NCBI GenBank assembly: GCA_903925005.1
Contig: CAIYDX010000036.1
Coordinates: 1-43,984 of the forward strand
DNA from: an uncultured Geobacteraceae bacterium
GTDB taxonomy: Bacteria; Desulfobacterota; Desulfuromonadia; Geobacterales; Pseudopelobacteraceae
Reading direction: 5' to 3'
Length of the DNA: 43,984 nucleotides
Under the pieces are notes generated by a model, which saw nothing but the letters and a program-made list of their open reading frames with translations, was not told the origin of the DNA and searched no databases. Shown here one piece after another: positions 19,449 to 30,045 of this stretch; position 1 is the stretch's first letter, and the number at the start of each line of letters is the position of its first letter. A program made the translations under genes and the position numbers.

Positions 19449-20207
19449 TTATATTCTTTGGAAATTGACGATTCTACAAAAATCCGCCGAGTTTAGACTT
19501 GCTCCACCTACCAGTGTTCCATCAATATTCGGTTGATCCATGAGTTCGTCAATATTGTCAGGTTTAACACTTCCCCCATAGATAATCCGTGTTTCATTAG
19601 CTATTTCGTCATTAAACTTATCTGTGAGAGTCCTGCGAATGAACGCATGGACCTCTTCCGCCTGTTTTTTGGAAGCAGTTTTTCCGGTACCAATAGCCCA
19701 TACTGGTTCATAAGCGACTACAACGTTTCTCATATCCGAGGGACTAACCCCATGCAGTCCAAACGTGACTTGCCGTTCAATAACATTGTACATTTCGTTC
19801 ATTTCACGCTCAGCAAGTGTCTCCCCAACACATAAAATTGTAATCAGCTCTTTAGCAAGAAGTGACCTTACTTTTTTGTTGATGAAAATATCTGATTCTC
19901 TAAATAGCTGGCGGCGTTCAGAGTGACCGACTATCGAATAGCGACAGCCAACATCCTTGATAATGTCCGGAGAGACTTCTCCTGTAAAAGCGCCCTTGTT
20001 TTCCGGATAACAGTTCTGTGCAGAAACTGCGATATTGCTTCCTTTCAAAAATTCGGCAACACAATTCAGAGATGTAAATACTGGAGCTACCACAATATCA
20101 ACATTATTGATTTCACTGAGTTGACTTTTGAGTGTGTTAACAAGTTCAAGTGACTGCGCAATAGTCATGTTTAGTTTCCAATTGCCAGCAATTAACGGTT
20201 TGCGCAT
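19449..20207 (-). CDS. tpiA: triosephosphate isomerase
   Basis: A 252-aa TIM barrel of standard length. GNWKLNM (catalytic Lys), VGHSERR (catalytic His) and VAYEPVWAIGTGK (catalytic Glu) are present, plus the phosphate-binding YGGSVKPDN near the C-terminus. It interconverts DHAP and glyceraldehyde-3-phosphate. GGAGG lies seven bases before the ATG. In this locus it would feed aldolase-derived DHAP into gap and pgk. Confidence 0.97.
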   Translation of the reverse strand: MRKPLIAGNWKLNMTIAQSLELVNTLKSQLSEINNVDIVVAPVFTSLNCVAEFLKGSNIAVSAQNCYPENKGAFTGEVSPDIIKDVGCRYSIVGHSERRQLFRESDIFINKKVRSLLAKELITILCVGETLAEREMNEMYNVIERQVTFGLHGVSPSDMRNVVVAYEPVWAIGTGKTASKKQAEEVHAFIRRTLTDKFNDEIANETRIIYGGSVKPDNIDELMDQPNIDGTLVGGASLNSADFCRIVNFQRI

Positions 20208-20307
20208 AACTCGGCCTCCGAAGGCAGTATTTTAAAATTTAAAATGAGTCTATCTGATTAAATATTTATAAAATTATCAAATGCGGCTATATACCATTTG
20301 TGCAGAA

Positions 20308-21537
20308 TTATGCGTATTTCATCATCTGGTTGTACGTCCCAAAAGTGGGACGGTCTGACAATGCCGCTACTCCAGGCAGCACCTTCCCCTCCATAAACTC
20401 AAGAGTTGCCCCACCACCAGTTGAAATGTGCGTAATGCTATCAGCAAATCCTGACATTTTTATCGCTGCTGCGGAATCACCGCCTCCAATTATCGTAATG
20501 GCATCAGAAGCAGCTAGAGCCTGGGCAATTGCAAATGTTCCTCGAGAAAACTGTTCGAATTCGAACACTCCCATTGGTCCATTCCATAGGACAGTTCCTG
20601 CTTTACTAATAACGTCTGCAAAACGTTCACAAGTTAGCGGACCGATATCGAGACCCATCATTTCTTCTGGGAAATCGGCTGTTAAGCAAACTGAATGATC
20701 CGCGTCAGGACTAAAGTTCGTTGCTATGACATGATCACTAGGCAATAGAAGTTCAACACCTTTATCCTTAGCCTTCGCCAACAGATTGCGAGCTAATTCG
20801 ATAAGGCCCTCCTCTACTAGCGATTTGCCGACGTTGAATCCCTGCGCCCTGAGAAATGTGTATGCCATTCCTCCGCCAATAATTAGAGTGTTAACTTTGA
20901 ATAGAAGGCTTTCAATAATCTGAATCTTGTCGCTGACCTTTGAACCTCCTACAACGGCAACAAAGGGAGGAGTAGGCTGCAATAGAGCGTTCCCAAGATA
21001 TCTAAGTTCTTTTTCCACTAATAAACCAACTACCGACGGATTTATTAGTCTGGCGATTCCCTCTGTCGATGCGTGAGCTCGATGAGCCGAACCAAAGGCA
21101 TCATTCACATAGAGATCAGCAAGATCTGCCAGTTGTTGGCTAAATGATGATTCGTTATTTGTCTCACCCGAATGGAATCGAACATTTTCCAAAAGTATTA
21201 CATCGCCATCTTTCATACCGGCTACCATAGACTCAACTTCTGGGCCAATGCACGACTGTGCCATGGTGACAGGTTTACCAAGCAAATTACTTAAATGGAT
21301 TGCAATTGGGGCAAGACTATATCTGGGATCAGGAGTTCCTTTCGGGCGACCAAGGTGAGATGCCAGAATAAGACGACCTCCACGTAGCAGTATGAAGCGA
21401 ATGGTAGGTAATGCGGCCCGAATTCGTGTGTCATCGGTTATTCGACCATTTTCATCAATCGGGACATTAAAATCGACCCGACAAAAAACCCGTTTCCCAA
21501 TCAGATCTATGTCCTTTAGCGACATTTTAGGCAGCAC
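20308..21537 (-). CDS. pgk: phosphoglycerate kinase
   Basis: The enzyme makes ATP from 1,3-bisphosphoglycerate. It contains GKRVFCRVDFNVP, ILASHLGRPKG, VLLENVRFHSGE, NDAFGSAHRAHAS, VVGGSKVSDKI, and GGGDSAAA in the C-terminal nucleotide domain. A GTG at 21537, five bases after GGAGG, is chosen as start. An ATG at 21561 is in frame but would place the ribosome site inside the gene. That gives 409 residues, slightly long because of a short C-terminal tail (RPTFGTYNQMMKYA). Thirty to fifty bases separate it from gap. Confidence 0.95.
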   Translation of the reverse strand: MLPKMSLKDIDLIGKRVFCRVDFNVPIDENGRITDDTRIRAALPTIRFILLRGGRLILASHLGRPKGTPDPRYSLAPIAIHLSNLLGKPVTMAQSCIGPEVESMVAGMKDGDVILLENVRFHSGETNNESSFSQQLADLADLYVNDAFGSAHRAHASTEGIARLINPSVVGLLVEKELRYLGNALLQPTPPFVAVVGGSKVSDKIQIIESLLFKVNTLIIGGGMAYTFLRAQGFNVGKSLVEEGLIELARNLLAKAKDKGVELLLPSDHVIATNFSPDADHSVCLTADFPEEMMGLDIGPLTCERFADVISKAGTVLWNGPMGVFEFEQFSRGTFAIAQALAASDAITIIGGGDSAAAIKMSGFADSITHISTGGGATLEFMEGKVLPGVAALSDRPTFGTYNQMMKYA

Positions 21538-21591
21538 TTTATCCTCCGTTTCTTTGAACATTAGTGTGTTTAGTTCAGAACATTTTTACAG

Positions 21592-22593
21592 TTAACGAGC
21601 GGAAATGTATTTCGCCAGATCCATTACCCGATTGGAGTAACCCCACTCGTTGTCATACCAGGCAAGAACCTTTACAAGGTTCCCACCAATTACACATGTA
21701 GATTTCGCATCAACGATCGAAGAAGCTGGGTTGCCGTTGAAGTCTATAGATACGAGTGGTAATTCACTGTATTCTAAAATTCCTTTAAGAGTTCCCTCAG
21801 CAAAAGATTTAAGAACCGCATTTACCTCCTGGGCTGTTGTTTCTTTCTCGGTCTCAACAACCAGATCGACTACTGAAACGTTTGGGGTCGGGACTCGAAT
21901 AGCCATTCCATCCAGTTTTCCTTTTAGCTCAGGGAGGACCAGTGATACTGCTTTTGCGGCACCGGTTGAAGTAGGAATTAGAGACATTCCTGCTGCACGT
22001 GCCCGCCGTAAGTCCTTGTGTGGTAGATCAAGTATCTGCTGATCATTTGTGTATGAATGAATTGTTGTCATCAGTCCCTTGATGATGCCGAACTTTTCAG
22101 CCAGAACTTTAGCAACTGGGGCTAGCGCATTTGTTGTACAAGATGCATTAGAGAGTATGTGATGAATCTCTGGGTCGTACATATCCTCGTTCACTCCCAT
22201 GCATACGGTAAGATCAACATTCTCACCTGGAGCACTTATGATTACCTTTTTTGCTCCAGCCTGAAGGTGTTTTTCAGCACCGTCCCGACTTGTAAAGAAT
22301 CCGGTCGATTCAACTACTAAATCTATGCTCATACTCTTCCAAGGAAGAGCTGCGGGATCCCTCTCTTTCAGTATTTGAATACTTTTACCGTTAACAATTA
22401 TTGTGTTTCCATCTACCTCAACTTTTCCGTCAAATTTTCCGTGAACCGAATCGAATTTAAGTAGATGTGCAAGTGTTGCTGCGTCGGTCAGATCGTTGAT
22501 TGCAATTATTTCAAATTCAGAGCAATTCTGTGCAGCGCGAAAAAAATTCCGTCCAATACGTCCAAAACCATTAATTGCTACTTTTGTTGCCAT
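21592..22593 (-). CDS. gap: glyceraldehyde-3-phosphate dehydrogenase, type I
   Basis: A 333-aa NAD-dependent enzyme. It has [16 protein letters not shown] (NAD fold), the active-site Cys in [17 protein letters not shown], and then [32 protein letters not shown] and [21 protein letters not shown] stands eight bases before the ATG. It is followed by pgk and tpiA on the same strand; the order gap-pgk-tpi is a common bacterial glycolytic operon. Confidence 0.97.
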   Translation of the reverse strand: MATKVAINGFGRIGRNFFRAAQNCSEFEIIAINDLTDAATLAHLLKFDSVHGKFDGKVEVDGNTIIVNGKSIQILKERDPAALPWKSMSIDLVVESTGFFTSRDGAEKHLQAGAKKVIISAPGENVDLTVCMGVNEDMYDPEIHHILSNASCTTNALAPVAKVLAEKFGIIKGLMTTIHSYTNDQQILDLPHKDLRRARAAGMSLIPTSTGAAKAVSLVLPELKGKLDGMAIRVPTPNVSVVDLVVETEKETTAQEVNAVLKSFAEGTLKGILEYSELPLVSIDFNGNPASSIVDAKSTCVIGGNLVKVLAWYDNEWGYSNRVMDLAKYISAR

Positions 22594-22691
22594 GATTAGA
22601 ACTCCTCTTCTATTATTTTAGTTACTTACATTTTTCAGTTGTTTAAAGGTACAAACCTAATTTCAGCATACGGTATGAACTAGACCCTTTG

Positions 22692-22880
22692 TTAACGGCA
22701 CAAATGATTGTCAAAATCTTCCAGATAATATGGCGGTATTCCATATATACTTGGTCCCTTTCTGTTAACAGGCGTGATCTTGTAAAAACCACATATATTT
22801 TCCGCTTGTACTATTTCTCCGATATCATAAGTTATGGATAAGCTTCCAAGCTCCTTAACTATTCTCATTTTTTTCTTCAT
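22692..22880 (-). CDS. small protein of unknown function between pyk and gap
   Basis: I do not recognise this 62-aa protein. It has a clear GGAGG site eight bases before its ATG and starts 42 bp after the pyk stop, so it is very likely translated in the same message. The sequence begins MKKKMRIVKELGSLSITYDI and continues with GEIVQAENICGFYKITPV, ending in a Y-G-I-P-P-Y-Y-L-E motif. The aromatic and proline-rich end and a single Cys stand out. No membrane segment or HTH is seen. It could be a small regulator or partner of the glycolytic enzymes. Confidence 0.65.
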   Translation of the reverse strand: MKKKMRIVKELGSLSITYDIGEIVQAENICGFYKITPVNRKGPSIYGIPPYYLEDFDNHLCR

Positions 22881-22922
22881 AGTTTAATCCTCCGGCTTAT
22901 GCCTATTAACAATCTAAAAGAC

Positions 22923-24371
22923 TCACTGAAGTTCATAATAACTATTTGATCCCAGGCGTTGAACTTTTAATAAGTTGGTAGTTCCAGTGTCTGACAATGG
23001 GCTTCCCATTGTTATTACAACGACATCTCCCTTAGACAGAACACCAGCAGAAAGAACAGCTTCTTCCACAGAACGAATCTGCGATTCAGTATCACCTTTA
23101 ATCTCAACCTGGATAGAACGTACACCAGCGTAAAGAGCAAGCCGTCTTCGGACAGCTTGTGAAGGCGTAACCGCAAATATAGGGAGGGCCGGACGATATT
23201 TTGATACTAAGGCAGGCGTGCTCCCAGTCTGGGTGAATGCCAGAATTGCTGAAGCATTGATACCTTCGGCAACTCGGCAGGCAGCTTGCCCTATTGCTTC
23301 GGTAAGTCTCGGCAAGCCATTGTGTTCCGAAATCGGCTGAAAAACTCGATCATTGAGTTGAGGGTCATTCTCGATGTCGCGAGCCACGCTCACCATAACT
23401 AAAACAGCTTCTTTTGGGTATTTTCCAGAAGCAGTTTCTGCTGACAGCATTATTGCATCTGTGCCATCAAGAATGGCGTTAGCCACATCAGACGTTTCAG
23501 CGCGGGTTGGCCTGGGATTCCCCACCATGCTTTCCAACATTTGGGTTGCGGTTATAACCGGTTTGCCTGCTGCATTGCATTTTCGAATTATCTGTTTTTG
23601 AATAAGCGGTACTTTCTCAGGCCTGATTTCAACCCCCAGATCTCCCCTCGCCACCATGATTCCATCTGATGCATCAAGGATGGAATCGAAATTGACTACA
23701 GCCTCAGGCTTTTCGATCTTGGAGATGATGCGGATATCACTACCCATTGCCGAAAGAATCTGTTTTAACTCAAGGACATCTGAAGCCTGACGTACGAAAG
23801 AAAGTGCTAAATAGTCCAGATCTTCCTTCACGCAGAATTCGAGATCCTCTCGATCTTTTTCCGTTAGCGCAGGAGCTGACACCTCTACCCCAGGAAGGTT
23901 GATTCCTTTACGATCCTTGAGAGTACCGCCTATTATTACCCGGCACCTGACATCCGGGCCATGAACGCCAAGAACCTCCAATTCCAAGAGTCCATCGTCC
24001 AAAAGAATCCTATCACCGCTCCTTACATCGTTTGGCAATTCACGATAGATCGTCGGAATAATGTCACCCTCACCTAGAGCATCGCTTGTAGTGATGGTTA
24101 CTTCGCGGCCAGTAACTAGTTCCATGGCGCCCCCTTTCATAAGGCCGGCACGGATCTTTGGCCCTTGTAGATCGCCAAGGATAGCTACAGATTGTTGTCT
24201 ACGATTCGAAAGCTCTCTGATTCGCTTGATTATGACAGCCTTACCGTCAAGGCCTCCGTGAGAAAAGTTAAGACGAAAAACGTCAACACCAGCTTCCATA
24301 AGTTCATTAAGCATTTCTTCCGACTCGCTTGCCGGACCAACAGTAGCTACAATTTTAGTTCTACGGAACAT
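22923..24371 (-). CDS. pyk: pyruvate kinase
   Basis: A 482-aa enzyme making pyruvate and ATP from phosphoenolpyruvate. KIVATVGPASES and VFRLNFSHG sit at the N-terminus. SKIEKPEAV holds the catalytic Lys, and MVARGDLGVEI the metal-binding acidic residue. ATQMLESM and DGTDAIMLSAETASGKYP follow. The C-terminal domain (about 360-482) is the effector-binding one. AGGAG lies six bases before the ATG. It heads the lower-glycolysis block and is preceded by the compound operator at 24455-24492. Confidence 0.97.
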   Translation of the reverse strand: MFRRTKIVATVGPASESEEMLNELMEAGVDVFRLNFSHGGLDGKAVIIKRIRELSNRRQQSVAILGDLQGPKIRAGLMKGGAMELVTGREVTITTSDALGEGDIIPTIYRELPNDVRSGDRILLDDGLLELEVLGVHGPDVRCRVIIGGTLKDRKGINLPGVEVSAPALTEKDREDLEFCVKEDLDYLALSFVRQASDVLELKQILSAMGSDIRIISKIEKPEAVVNFDSILDASDGIMVARGDLGVEIRPEKVPLIQKQIIRKCNAAGKPVITATQMLESMVGNPRPTRAETSDVANAILDGTDAIMLSAETASGKYPKEAVLVMVSVARDIENDPQLNDRVFQPISEHNGLPRLTEAIGQAACRVAEGINASAILAFTQTGSTPALVSKYRPALPIFAVTPSQAVRRRLALYAGVRSIQVEIKGDTESQIRSVEEAVLSAGVLSKGDVVVITMGSPLSDTGTTNLLKVQRLGSNSYYELQ

Positions 24372-24454
24372 ATCGCTTCTCCTTTTTCAATATACGGGTT
24401 CTCTCTGCATGTTAGTCCGTTATTGACTTTCATCTAAAAAATCTTGCCAACATA

Positions 24455-24492
24455 GTTTCACTATACGGAACAATGTTCCACCCACAATGAAC
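24455..24492 (-). promoter_or_regulatory. compound operator upstream of pyk
   Basis: Read on the + strand: GTTTC-N7-GGAAC, then three bases, then GTTCC-N9-GAAC. This is the same 38-bp architecture as upstream of the carboligase-like gene (38431-38468), with 27 of 38 bases identical. It lies 83 bases before the pyk start there, and 89 in the other case. A TATAGT (24460-24465 on the - strand) inside it could be a -10 box. IclR-family regulators often bind such repeated palindromes. Confidence 0.65.
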
Positions 24493-24500
24493 AAAAATCC

Positions 24501-25202
24501 TTAGATGCCGAGGCGGATCAAGAAGTATGGTATAAAGAAGGGAGCAAACTGCGAGGTAATTATTGCTGCAAGCACCATCGCGACTCCCGACATAGCTCCC
24601 TGTGTTTCTCCTTCCATCAAGGCAACAGTCGTACCCATTGCATGAGCCGCCGTGCCTAAAGCCACTCCTCGAGCCATAGGATCCTTAATTTTAAACAGAG
24701 AAAGAGCTCCCGGTCCTATTGTTGAACCTATTATTGCAGTAGCAACTACGAAAGCAACAGCAAGTGAAGGATCTCCACCAGTTATTTTAGCAATTTCGAT
24801 AGCAATAGGTGCGGTTACAGATTTAGGAGCCAAGGATATCAATATGTTTTGTGGCAGTGCCGCCAATCGGCCGAGCAAGAGAACCGCCACAATAGTACTT
24901 AGAGACCCCATCGTAATACCTAGTAGAAGCATAAGACTATTTTTTTTCACTAACTCTCTTTGATTATAAAGAGGCAGAGCAAGTGCCACCGTGGCAGGGC
25001 CGATCAGCGATGTCATTATATCCTTGGCAGGCTGGTAATCTGCAAAAGTATAATTGCAAGATAGTAGTACCCCTATGACTATAACCGCACTGACAAATAC
25101 AGGATTCAAAAAAGAATATTTGTATCGCTCATAGAGGCGACGACTAAGCAAGTAAGAGCAGACAGTTATTACCACTGAAAATATCATAGTTAGATTCATC
25201 AT
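24501..25202 (-). CDS. lrgB: LrgB/CidB-family membrane protein
   Basis: About 233 residues from the ATG at 25202, which overlaps the lrgA stop (ATGA). A longer in-frame start upstream would lie inside lrgA and is rejected. Many hydrophobic helices are seen. Family blocks are IGPATVALALPLYNQRE, ISLAPKSVTAPIAIEIAKI, FVVATAIIGSTIGPG and GVALGTAAHAMGT. LrgAB was first described as a murein-hydrolase modulator. Later work identified bacterial LrgAB-type pairs as pyruvate carriers and the plant LrgAB fusion PLGG1 as the plastid glycolate/glycerate transporter. Its place after glycolate-oxidase-like genes favours a transport role here. Confidence 0.9.
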   Translation of the reverse strand: MMNLTMIFSVVITVCSYLLSRRLYERYKYSFLNPVFVSAVIVIGVLLSCNYTFADYQPAKDIMTSLIGPATVALALPLYNQRELVKKNSLMLLLGITMGSLSTIVAVLLLGRLAALPQNILISLAPKSVTAPIAIEIAKITGGDPSLAVAFVVATAIIGSTIGPGALSLFKIKDPMARGVALGTAAHAMGTTVALMEGETQGAMSGVAMVLAAIITSQFAPFFIPYFLIRLGI

Positions 25203-25564
25203 GGATTTTTCTTTGACTTTCTCATCAGCAGCTGAATAGTTCCTCCCGTAACGATGAGCGCAACAAGAGCACTGAGGGTAAGAATCGTGACGATGGCCAC
25301 TCCGTTTTGGTAAAAAAGGCCACTCCAACTCATCAATCCGACTGAAATTGGAATAAAGAAAAAAGCGAAATGCTTTAGCAAAAGATTTACTGCCTCCTGA
25401 ATGTGGACCGGCTTTATAATTTCGGCCATTAACAGAATGAAAAGCAGAATCATGCCGACGACGTTGCCAGGAAGGTGAAGATGAAGTCTAGCAACAAGCT
25501 GGGTGCCAGCCTGAAAAACGAGCCAAAGGATCGTTGTCTGCCAAACTAACCTGACCCAAATCAT
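25199..25564 (-). CDS. lrgA: LrgA/CidA-family membrane protein
   Basis: About 121 residues if started at MIWVRLVWQ (25564), close to the family norm. An upstream ATG at 25642 would add 26 residues without hydrophobic character. Neither has a strong ribosome site. Four membrane helices include the family signature GTQLVARLHLHLPGNVVGMILLF, and FFFIPISVGLMSW follows. It forms a complex with LrgB. The gene lies directly after the cupin gene in the same run, so it is probably part of the oxidase/acid-sugar operon. Confidence 0.87.
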   Translation of the reverse strand: MIWVRLVWQTTILWLVFQAGTQLVARLHLHLPGNVVGMILLFILLMAEIIKPVHIQEAVNLLLKHFAFFFIPISVGLMSWSGLFYQNGVAIVTILTLSALVALIVTGGTIQLLMRKSKKNP

Positions 25565-25654
25565 CAAAAAGAACGCTCTATGTAGCAATTTTCGGCAACT
25601 ATATGAAACTTTACATCTTGTCTCTGGTTCCACGAAATGCATATCACTTTGATC

Positions 25655-26008
25655 TTAGCTGTCATGCTGCATACGATGAATTTCAATCGGTACGGGTGCC
25701 GCAACACCTACAAAAACAAAACGCCCGCAGCCAATATTCCGCATACCATGAACTTGACCAGCTTTTGCAAGGACAGCCATGGATTTATTGATTTCCGCAG
25801 TTTCGCCATTACCCTGAGAATAGAGACCTTCACCTTCCAGTATAATCCAAACGTCATCAGCGTTTGGGTGAGTGTGGAGAAACACTTCTTGTTCTGGTTC
25901 AAGACACCACATTACCGCAAGCGTTTTATCGGTTTCATAAATAGCTACTTTTTGTGGAGAATCTGAAAAATGCTCCATTTCCCGTAGGTCATAAATACGC
26001 TGTTCCAC
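25655..26008 (-). CDS. single-domain cupin protein
   Basis: The GTG at 26008 is chosen because AGGAGG lies four bases before it; an ATG at 26035 in frame has no such site. The 117-aa product carries a cupin metal site: FLHTHPNADDVWIILEGEG (two His and one Glu), then the later His in KAGQVHGMRN. Small cupins in sugar-acid operons are often isomerases or epimerases, or bind the substrate. The gene is 23 bp after the glcD-like gene. The reaction cannot be assigned. Confidence 0.8.
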   Translation of the reverse strand: MEQRIYDLREMEHFSDSPQKVAIYETDKTLAVMWCLEPEQEVFLHTHPNADDVWIILEGEGLYSQGNGETAEINKSMAVLAKAGQVHGMRNIGCGRFVFVGVAAPVPIEIHRMQHDS

Positions 26009-26031
26009 AGTTCCTCCTATGCCAAAGCAGT

Positions 26032-27432
26032 TCAATGTGCATGAGTTGCAGAGACAAGATCGAAGATTTTACCTTGATTCAATTTGTTCTGGGGATCAAA
26101 ACCTCTTTTAATCATCCTAAAAGAATCAATAGCCGCCGGACAGAATTCAAGATTAAGGTATTCTTTCTTCAATATGCCGATACCATGTTCGCCGCTCATA
26201 GTACCACCGAGATCGAGCGCAGCACGTACCATATCAATTTCCGCAGCATGAACACGATGAACCTCTTCTTCGTTTCTCTCATCAAAGAGCACCAGGGGAT
26301 GGAAATTGCCATCTCCTGCATGGGCAAGTATTCCGATGAGAAGATCGTACTTTTTAGCGCAATCTAGGATAGCCTTAACCATGGCAGAGAATGCACTTCT
26401 AGGAACGGTGATATCCTGTAGAGAGTAAGACGGACGCCTTCTTCCTACTGAACCGATAACGATCCTTCTGGCCAACCACAATTTCTCAACCTCTGCTTCA
26501 TTAGAGGCGACCTTGAAATCTCTTGATTTAGAATTGATGCAAATATCACGTATCAAGTCTACCTGTTCATCAAGATCGATGTCGTAACCATCTACTTCGA
26601 TTATGAGCAAAGCTCCTGCATCCCTAGGCAGTCCAATTCCAACATGTTCATCTGCAGTATTTATAAGCAAATTGTCTATCATTTCAAGGGTCGTAGGAAT
26701 GATCCCAGCGGCCACTATTCGAGAAACCGTCTGAGAAGCTTCTTCTACTTCATTGAAAATTGCTAGCATTGTCCTTTTAGCGAAAGGCTTAGGGATGATA
26801 CGCAGATTTACCTTGGTTACCAAACCAAGTGTGCCCTCAGAACCAACCAAAATCCTGGTTAGATCGTAGCCATATTCGCTATTAAAGTTATTCCCGCCGG
26901 TCTCGATGACCTTTCCATTGGGGAGGACAACTTCCAAACCGAACACATAATCTCGTGTGACACCGTATTTAAAGCAACGAGGCCCGCCTGAGCATTCGGC
27001 AACGTTACCGCCAATTGTAGAAGCTTTATAACTGGCAGGATCAGGAGGATAGTAAAAACCAACCTTTTCCAGTTCGACCTGTAAGTCGTAGTTAACAACC
27101 CCTGGTTCAACCGTGGCAATTAAGTTGTCCGTATCAATTTTTAGAATTTTAGTCATCCGACTGAAGCAAATGACAATACTCTGCTGGTTTGCAAGACTTC
27201 CGCCACTCAAATTCGTTCCAGCTCCCCTTGGAACAAAAGGAATATTAATTCCATTTAGATACTTAACTATATTTACAACATCTTCCGTGCTATTAGGAAA
27301 AACTATTGCCAATGGCAAAAGGGAAATCAGAGTGGCATCATAACCATACGCAACAAGATCTGCCTGCTGTGTGACCACATTCTTTTTGCCAAGCATCTTG
27401 GCAAGTTTAGTGTTAATCTCTTTACTCAACAT
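26032..27432 (-). CDS. glcD: FAD-linked 2-hydroxyacid oxidase/dehydrogenase, GlcD-like
   Basis: Starting at 27432 (AGGAGG seven bases upstream) gives 466 residues. The N-terminal FAD-binding fold shows PFVPRGAGTNLSGG, VEPGVVNYDL, ASTIGGNVAECSGGPRCFKYG and GSEGTLGLVTKV. The C-terminal half has AHAGDGNFHPL (metal-binding His) and SGEHGIGILKKEYL, both hallmarks of catalytically competent GlcD and D-lactate dehydrogenases. It oxidises glycolate, D-lactate or a related 2-hydroxy acid and passes electrons through the Fe-S partner. That partner is encoded upstream in the same run (34246-35538). Confidence 0.9.
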   Translation of the reverse strand: MLSKEINTKLAKMLGKKNVVTQQADLVAYGYDATLISLLPLAIVFPNSTEDVVNIVKYLNGINIPFVPRGAGTNLSGGSLANQQSIVICFSRMTKILKIDTDNLIATVEPGVVNYDLQVELEKVGFYYPPDPASYKASTIGGNVAECSGGPRCFKYGVTRDYVFGLEVVLPNGKVIETGGNNFNSEYGYDLTRILVGSEGTLGLVTKVNLRIIPKPFAKRTMLAIFNEVEEASQTVSRIVAAGIIPTTLEMIDNLLINTADEHVGIGLPRDAGALLIIEVDGYDIDLDEQVDLIRDICINSKSRDFKVASNEAEVEKLWLARRIVIGSVGRRRPSYSLQDITVPRSAFSAMVKAILDCAKKYDLLIGILAHAGDGNFHPLVLFDERNEEEVHRVHAAEIDMVRAALDLGGTMSGEHGIGILKKEYLNLEFCPAAIDSFRMIKRGFDPQNKLNQGKIFDLVSATHAH

Positions 27433-27446
27433 GTCTAAACCTCCTT

Positions 27447-28772
27447 TCATCTCCCGATCAATGATTCACCTGGTATCAATGTACCTTTTGGGTCAAACTG
27501 GTTCCTGATACTTGTTATTATTCCGGCCATATCTTCCCACATTTCATTTTCATTGCTGGATTGACAACGTAGTCGCTGCCCCAGTGATCCAGAGATACTA
27601 CCGCCAAGACTGGTTGACAATTTGCTAATTCCAAGAAGTGTTTCGTCTATATCTGACAAAGAACTTTCAGAAAGAACAAGTAAGATGTTGCCATTCAGTG
27701 CATGGACAATAAGGCTGGGACTAAGATCAAGATTCCCAACAATCGCTTCGAGTCCTTTCAGGGCTTCATGAAGCTTTGACTGACCGACCATGATATCAAT
27801 TGTAGAGAAGGAAGAATCGCTATTGAGCTTTTCCTTCAAAGCAAGCCAATTGTTCCAGATAGCGTCATTTTGATCCGGATCCTCTGCAACCATGATGTCA
27901 ATGGCACCACCAAGCTTAAAAATAGATGCAATTTCCTGGCTAAGATGTTTTGTAGAAGGCTTAAAACCTTCAATGTCAGCCATGACAAGGTATTTGGGTG
28001 TTTCAGTAAAAATCCCACTCGTAATATCGTGAGCCATCGCTGAGTTCAGAAGATTAAGCCTAGCTGTGTATATTCTACGAGAGAACAAGGTGCTAATGCA
28101 TTTGCAAGCATCCGTATAATTCAAGAAACTGCCTAAGACTGTTTTTTGGGCTGCCGGTAGAGGCAGAAGCTTTATCAATACTTTGGTGATAATCCCTAAA
28201 GTACCTCGGCTTCCGACAACAAAATGAATCATGTCATAGCCAGCCACATTCTTGATCGTCTTGCTACCGACATTTAGTACTTCGCCATTAGGCAAAACCA
28301 TTTCAAAGCCTAGGATATATGTCCTCGTCGGACCGTAGTTAAACGACCGGGAATCCAAAATTCCATTGGCAAAACAACCTCCTATGGAACTAGTCAATCC
28401 CTTGAATGGTTCTGGAGGAAAATATAATCCCTCGGCAGCAAGCTTCTCCTGAAATTCTTTGTGATTCACTCCGGGCTCAACTGTAGCCACAAGATTTTCA
28501 TGATCAATCTCGATAATCCGACTCATGCGAGCCATGCTTATTGCAATGCCGTCTTTCAAACCTTTGGTGACTACAGTATTTCCACCGACTGCAACCTTTA
28601 CTGCACATTTATCCGCAATTTTGATTAGCTTAACTACGTCTGAGGTATTTTCTGGGAATACAAGAGCCAGAGGCGCCTCGTTTCCCTTTAAATATCCAGC
28701 CATCGATTCAGGAATGACAATGGACTGATTTCCCATCAAAGCCTGAATTTCCTTAACTACCTGTTTTTTCAT
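27447..28772 (-). CDS. glcE: second FAD-binding subunit, GlcE/GlcD-like, with altered motifs
   Basis: A 441-aa protein of the same FAD_binding_4 fold as the next gene. It has VEPGVNHKEF, SSIGGCFANGILDSRSFNYGP, KNVAGYDMIHF and GSRGTLGIITKVLIKLLPLP. It lacks the PRGAGTNLSGG pyrophosphate loop (here VAVGGNTVVTKG), the HAGDGNxHP metal site (here VHALNGNILL) and the GEHGIG motif (here GSISGSLGQR). It is therefore probably a structural or electron-transfer partner, like GlcE, although longer than E. coli GlcE. GAGGAG precedes the ATG. It ends 14 bp before the glcD-like start. Confidence 0.82.
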   Translation of the reverse strand: MKKQVVKEIQALMGNQSIVIPESMAGYLKGNEAPLALVFPENTSDVVKLIKIADKCAVKVAVGGNTVVTKGLKDGIAISMARMSRIIEIDHENLVATVEPGVNHKEFQEKLAAEGLYFPPEPFKGLTSSIGGCFANGILDSRSFNYGPTRTYILGFEMVLPNGEVLNVGSKTIKNVAGYDMIHFVVGSRGTLGIITKVLIKLLPLPAAQKTVLGSFLNYTDACKCISTLFSRRIYTARLNLLNSAMAHDITSGIFTETPKYLVMADIEGFKPSTKHLSQEIASIFKLGGAIDIMVAEDPDQNDAIWNNWLALKEKLNSDSSFSTIDIMVGQSKLHEALKGLEAIVGNLDLSPSLIVHALNGNILLVLSESSLSDIDETLLGISKLSTSLGGSISGSLGQRLRCQSSNENEMWEDMAGIITSIRNQFDPKGTLIPGESLIGR

Positions 28773-28804
28773 ATTAGACTCCTCTCTTTGGAAATCTTAA
28801 CAAG

Positions 28805-30035
<1,231 letters not shown>

Positions 30036-30045
30036 TTATTCTGAC

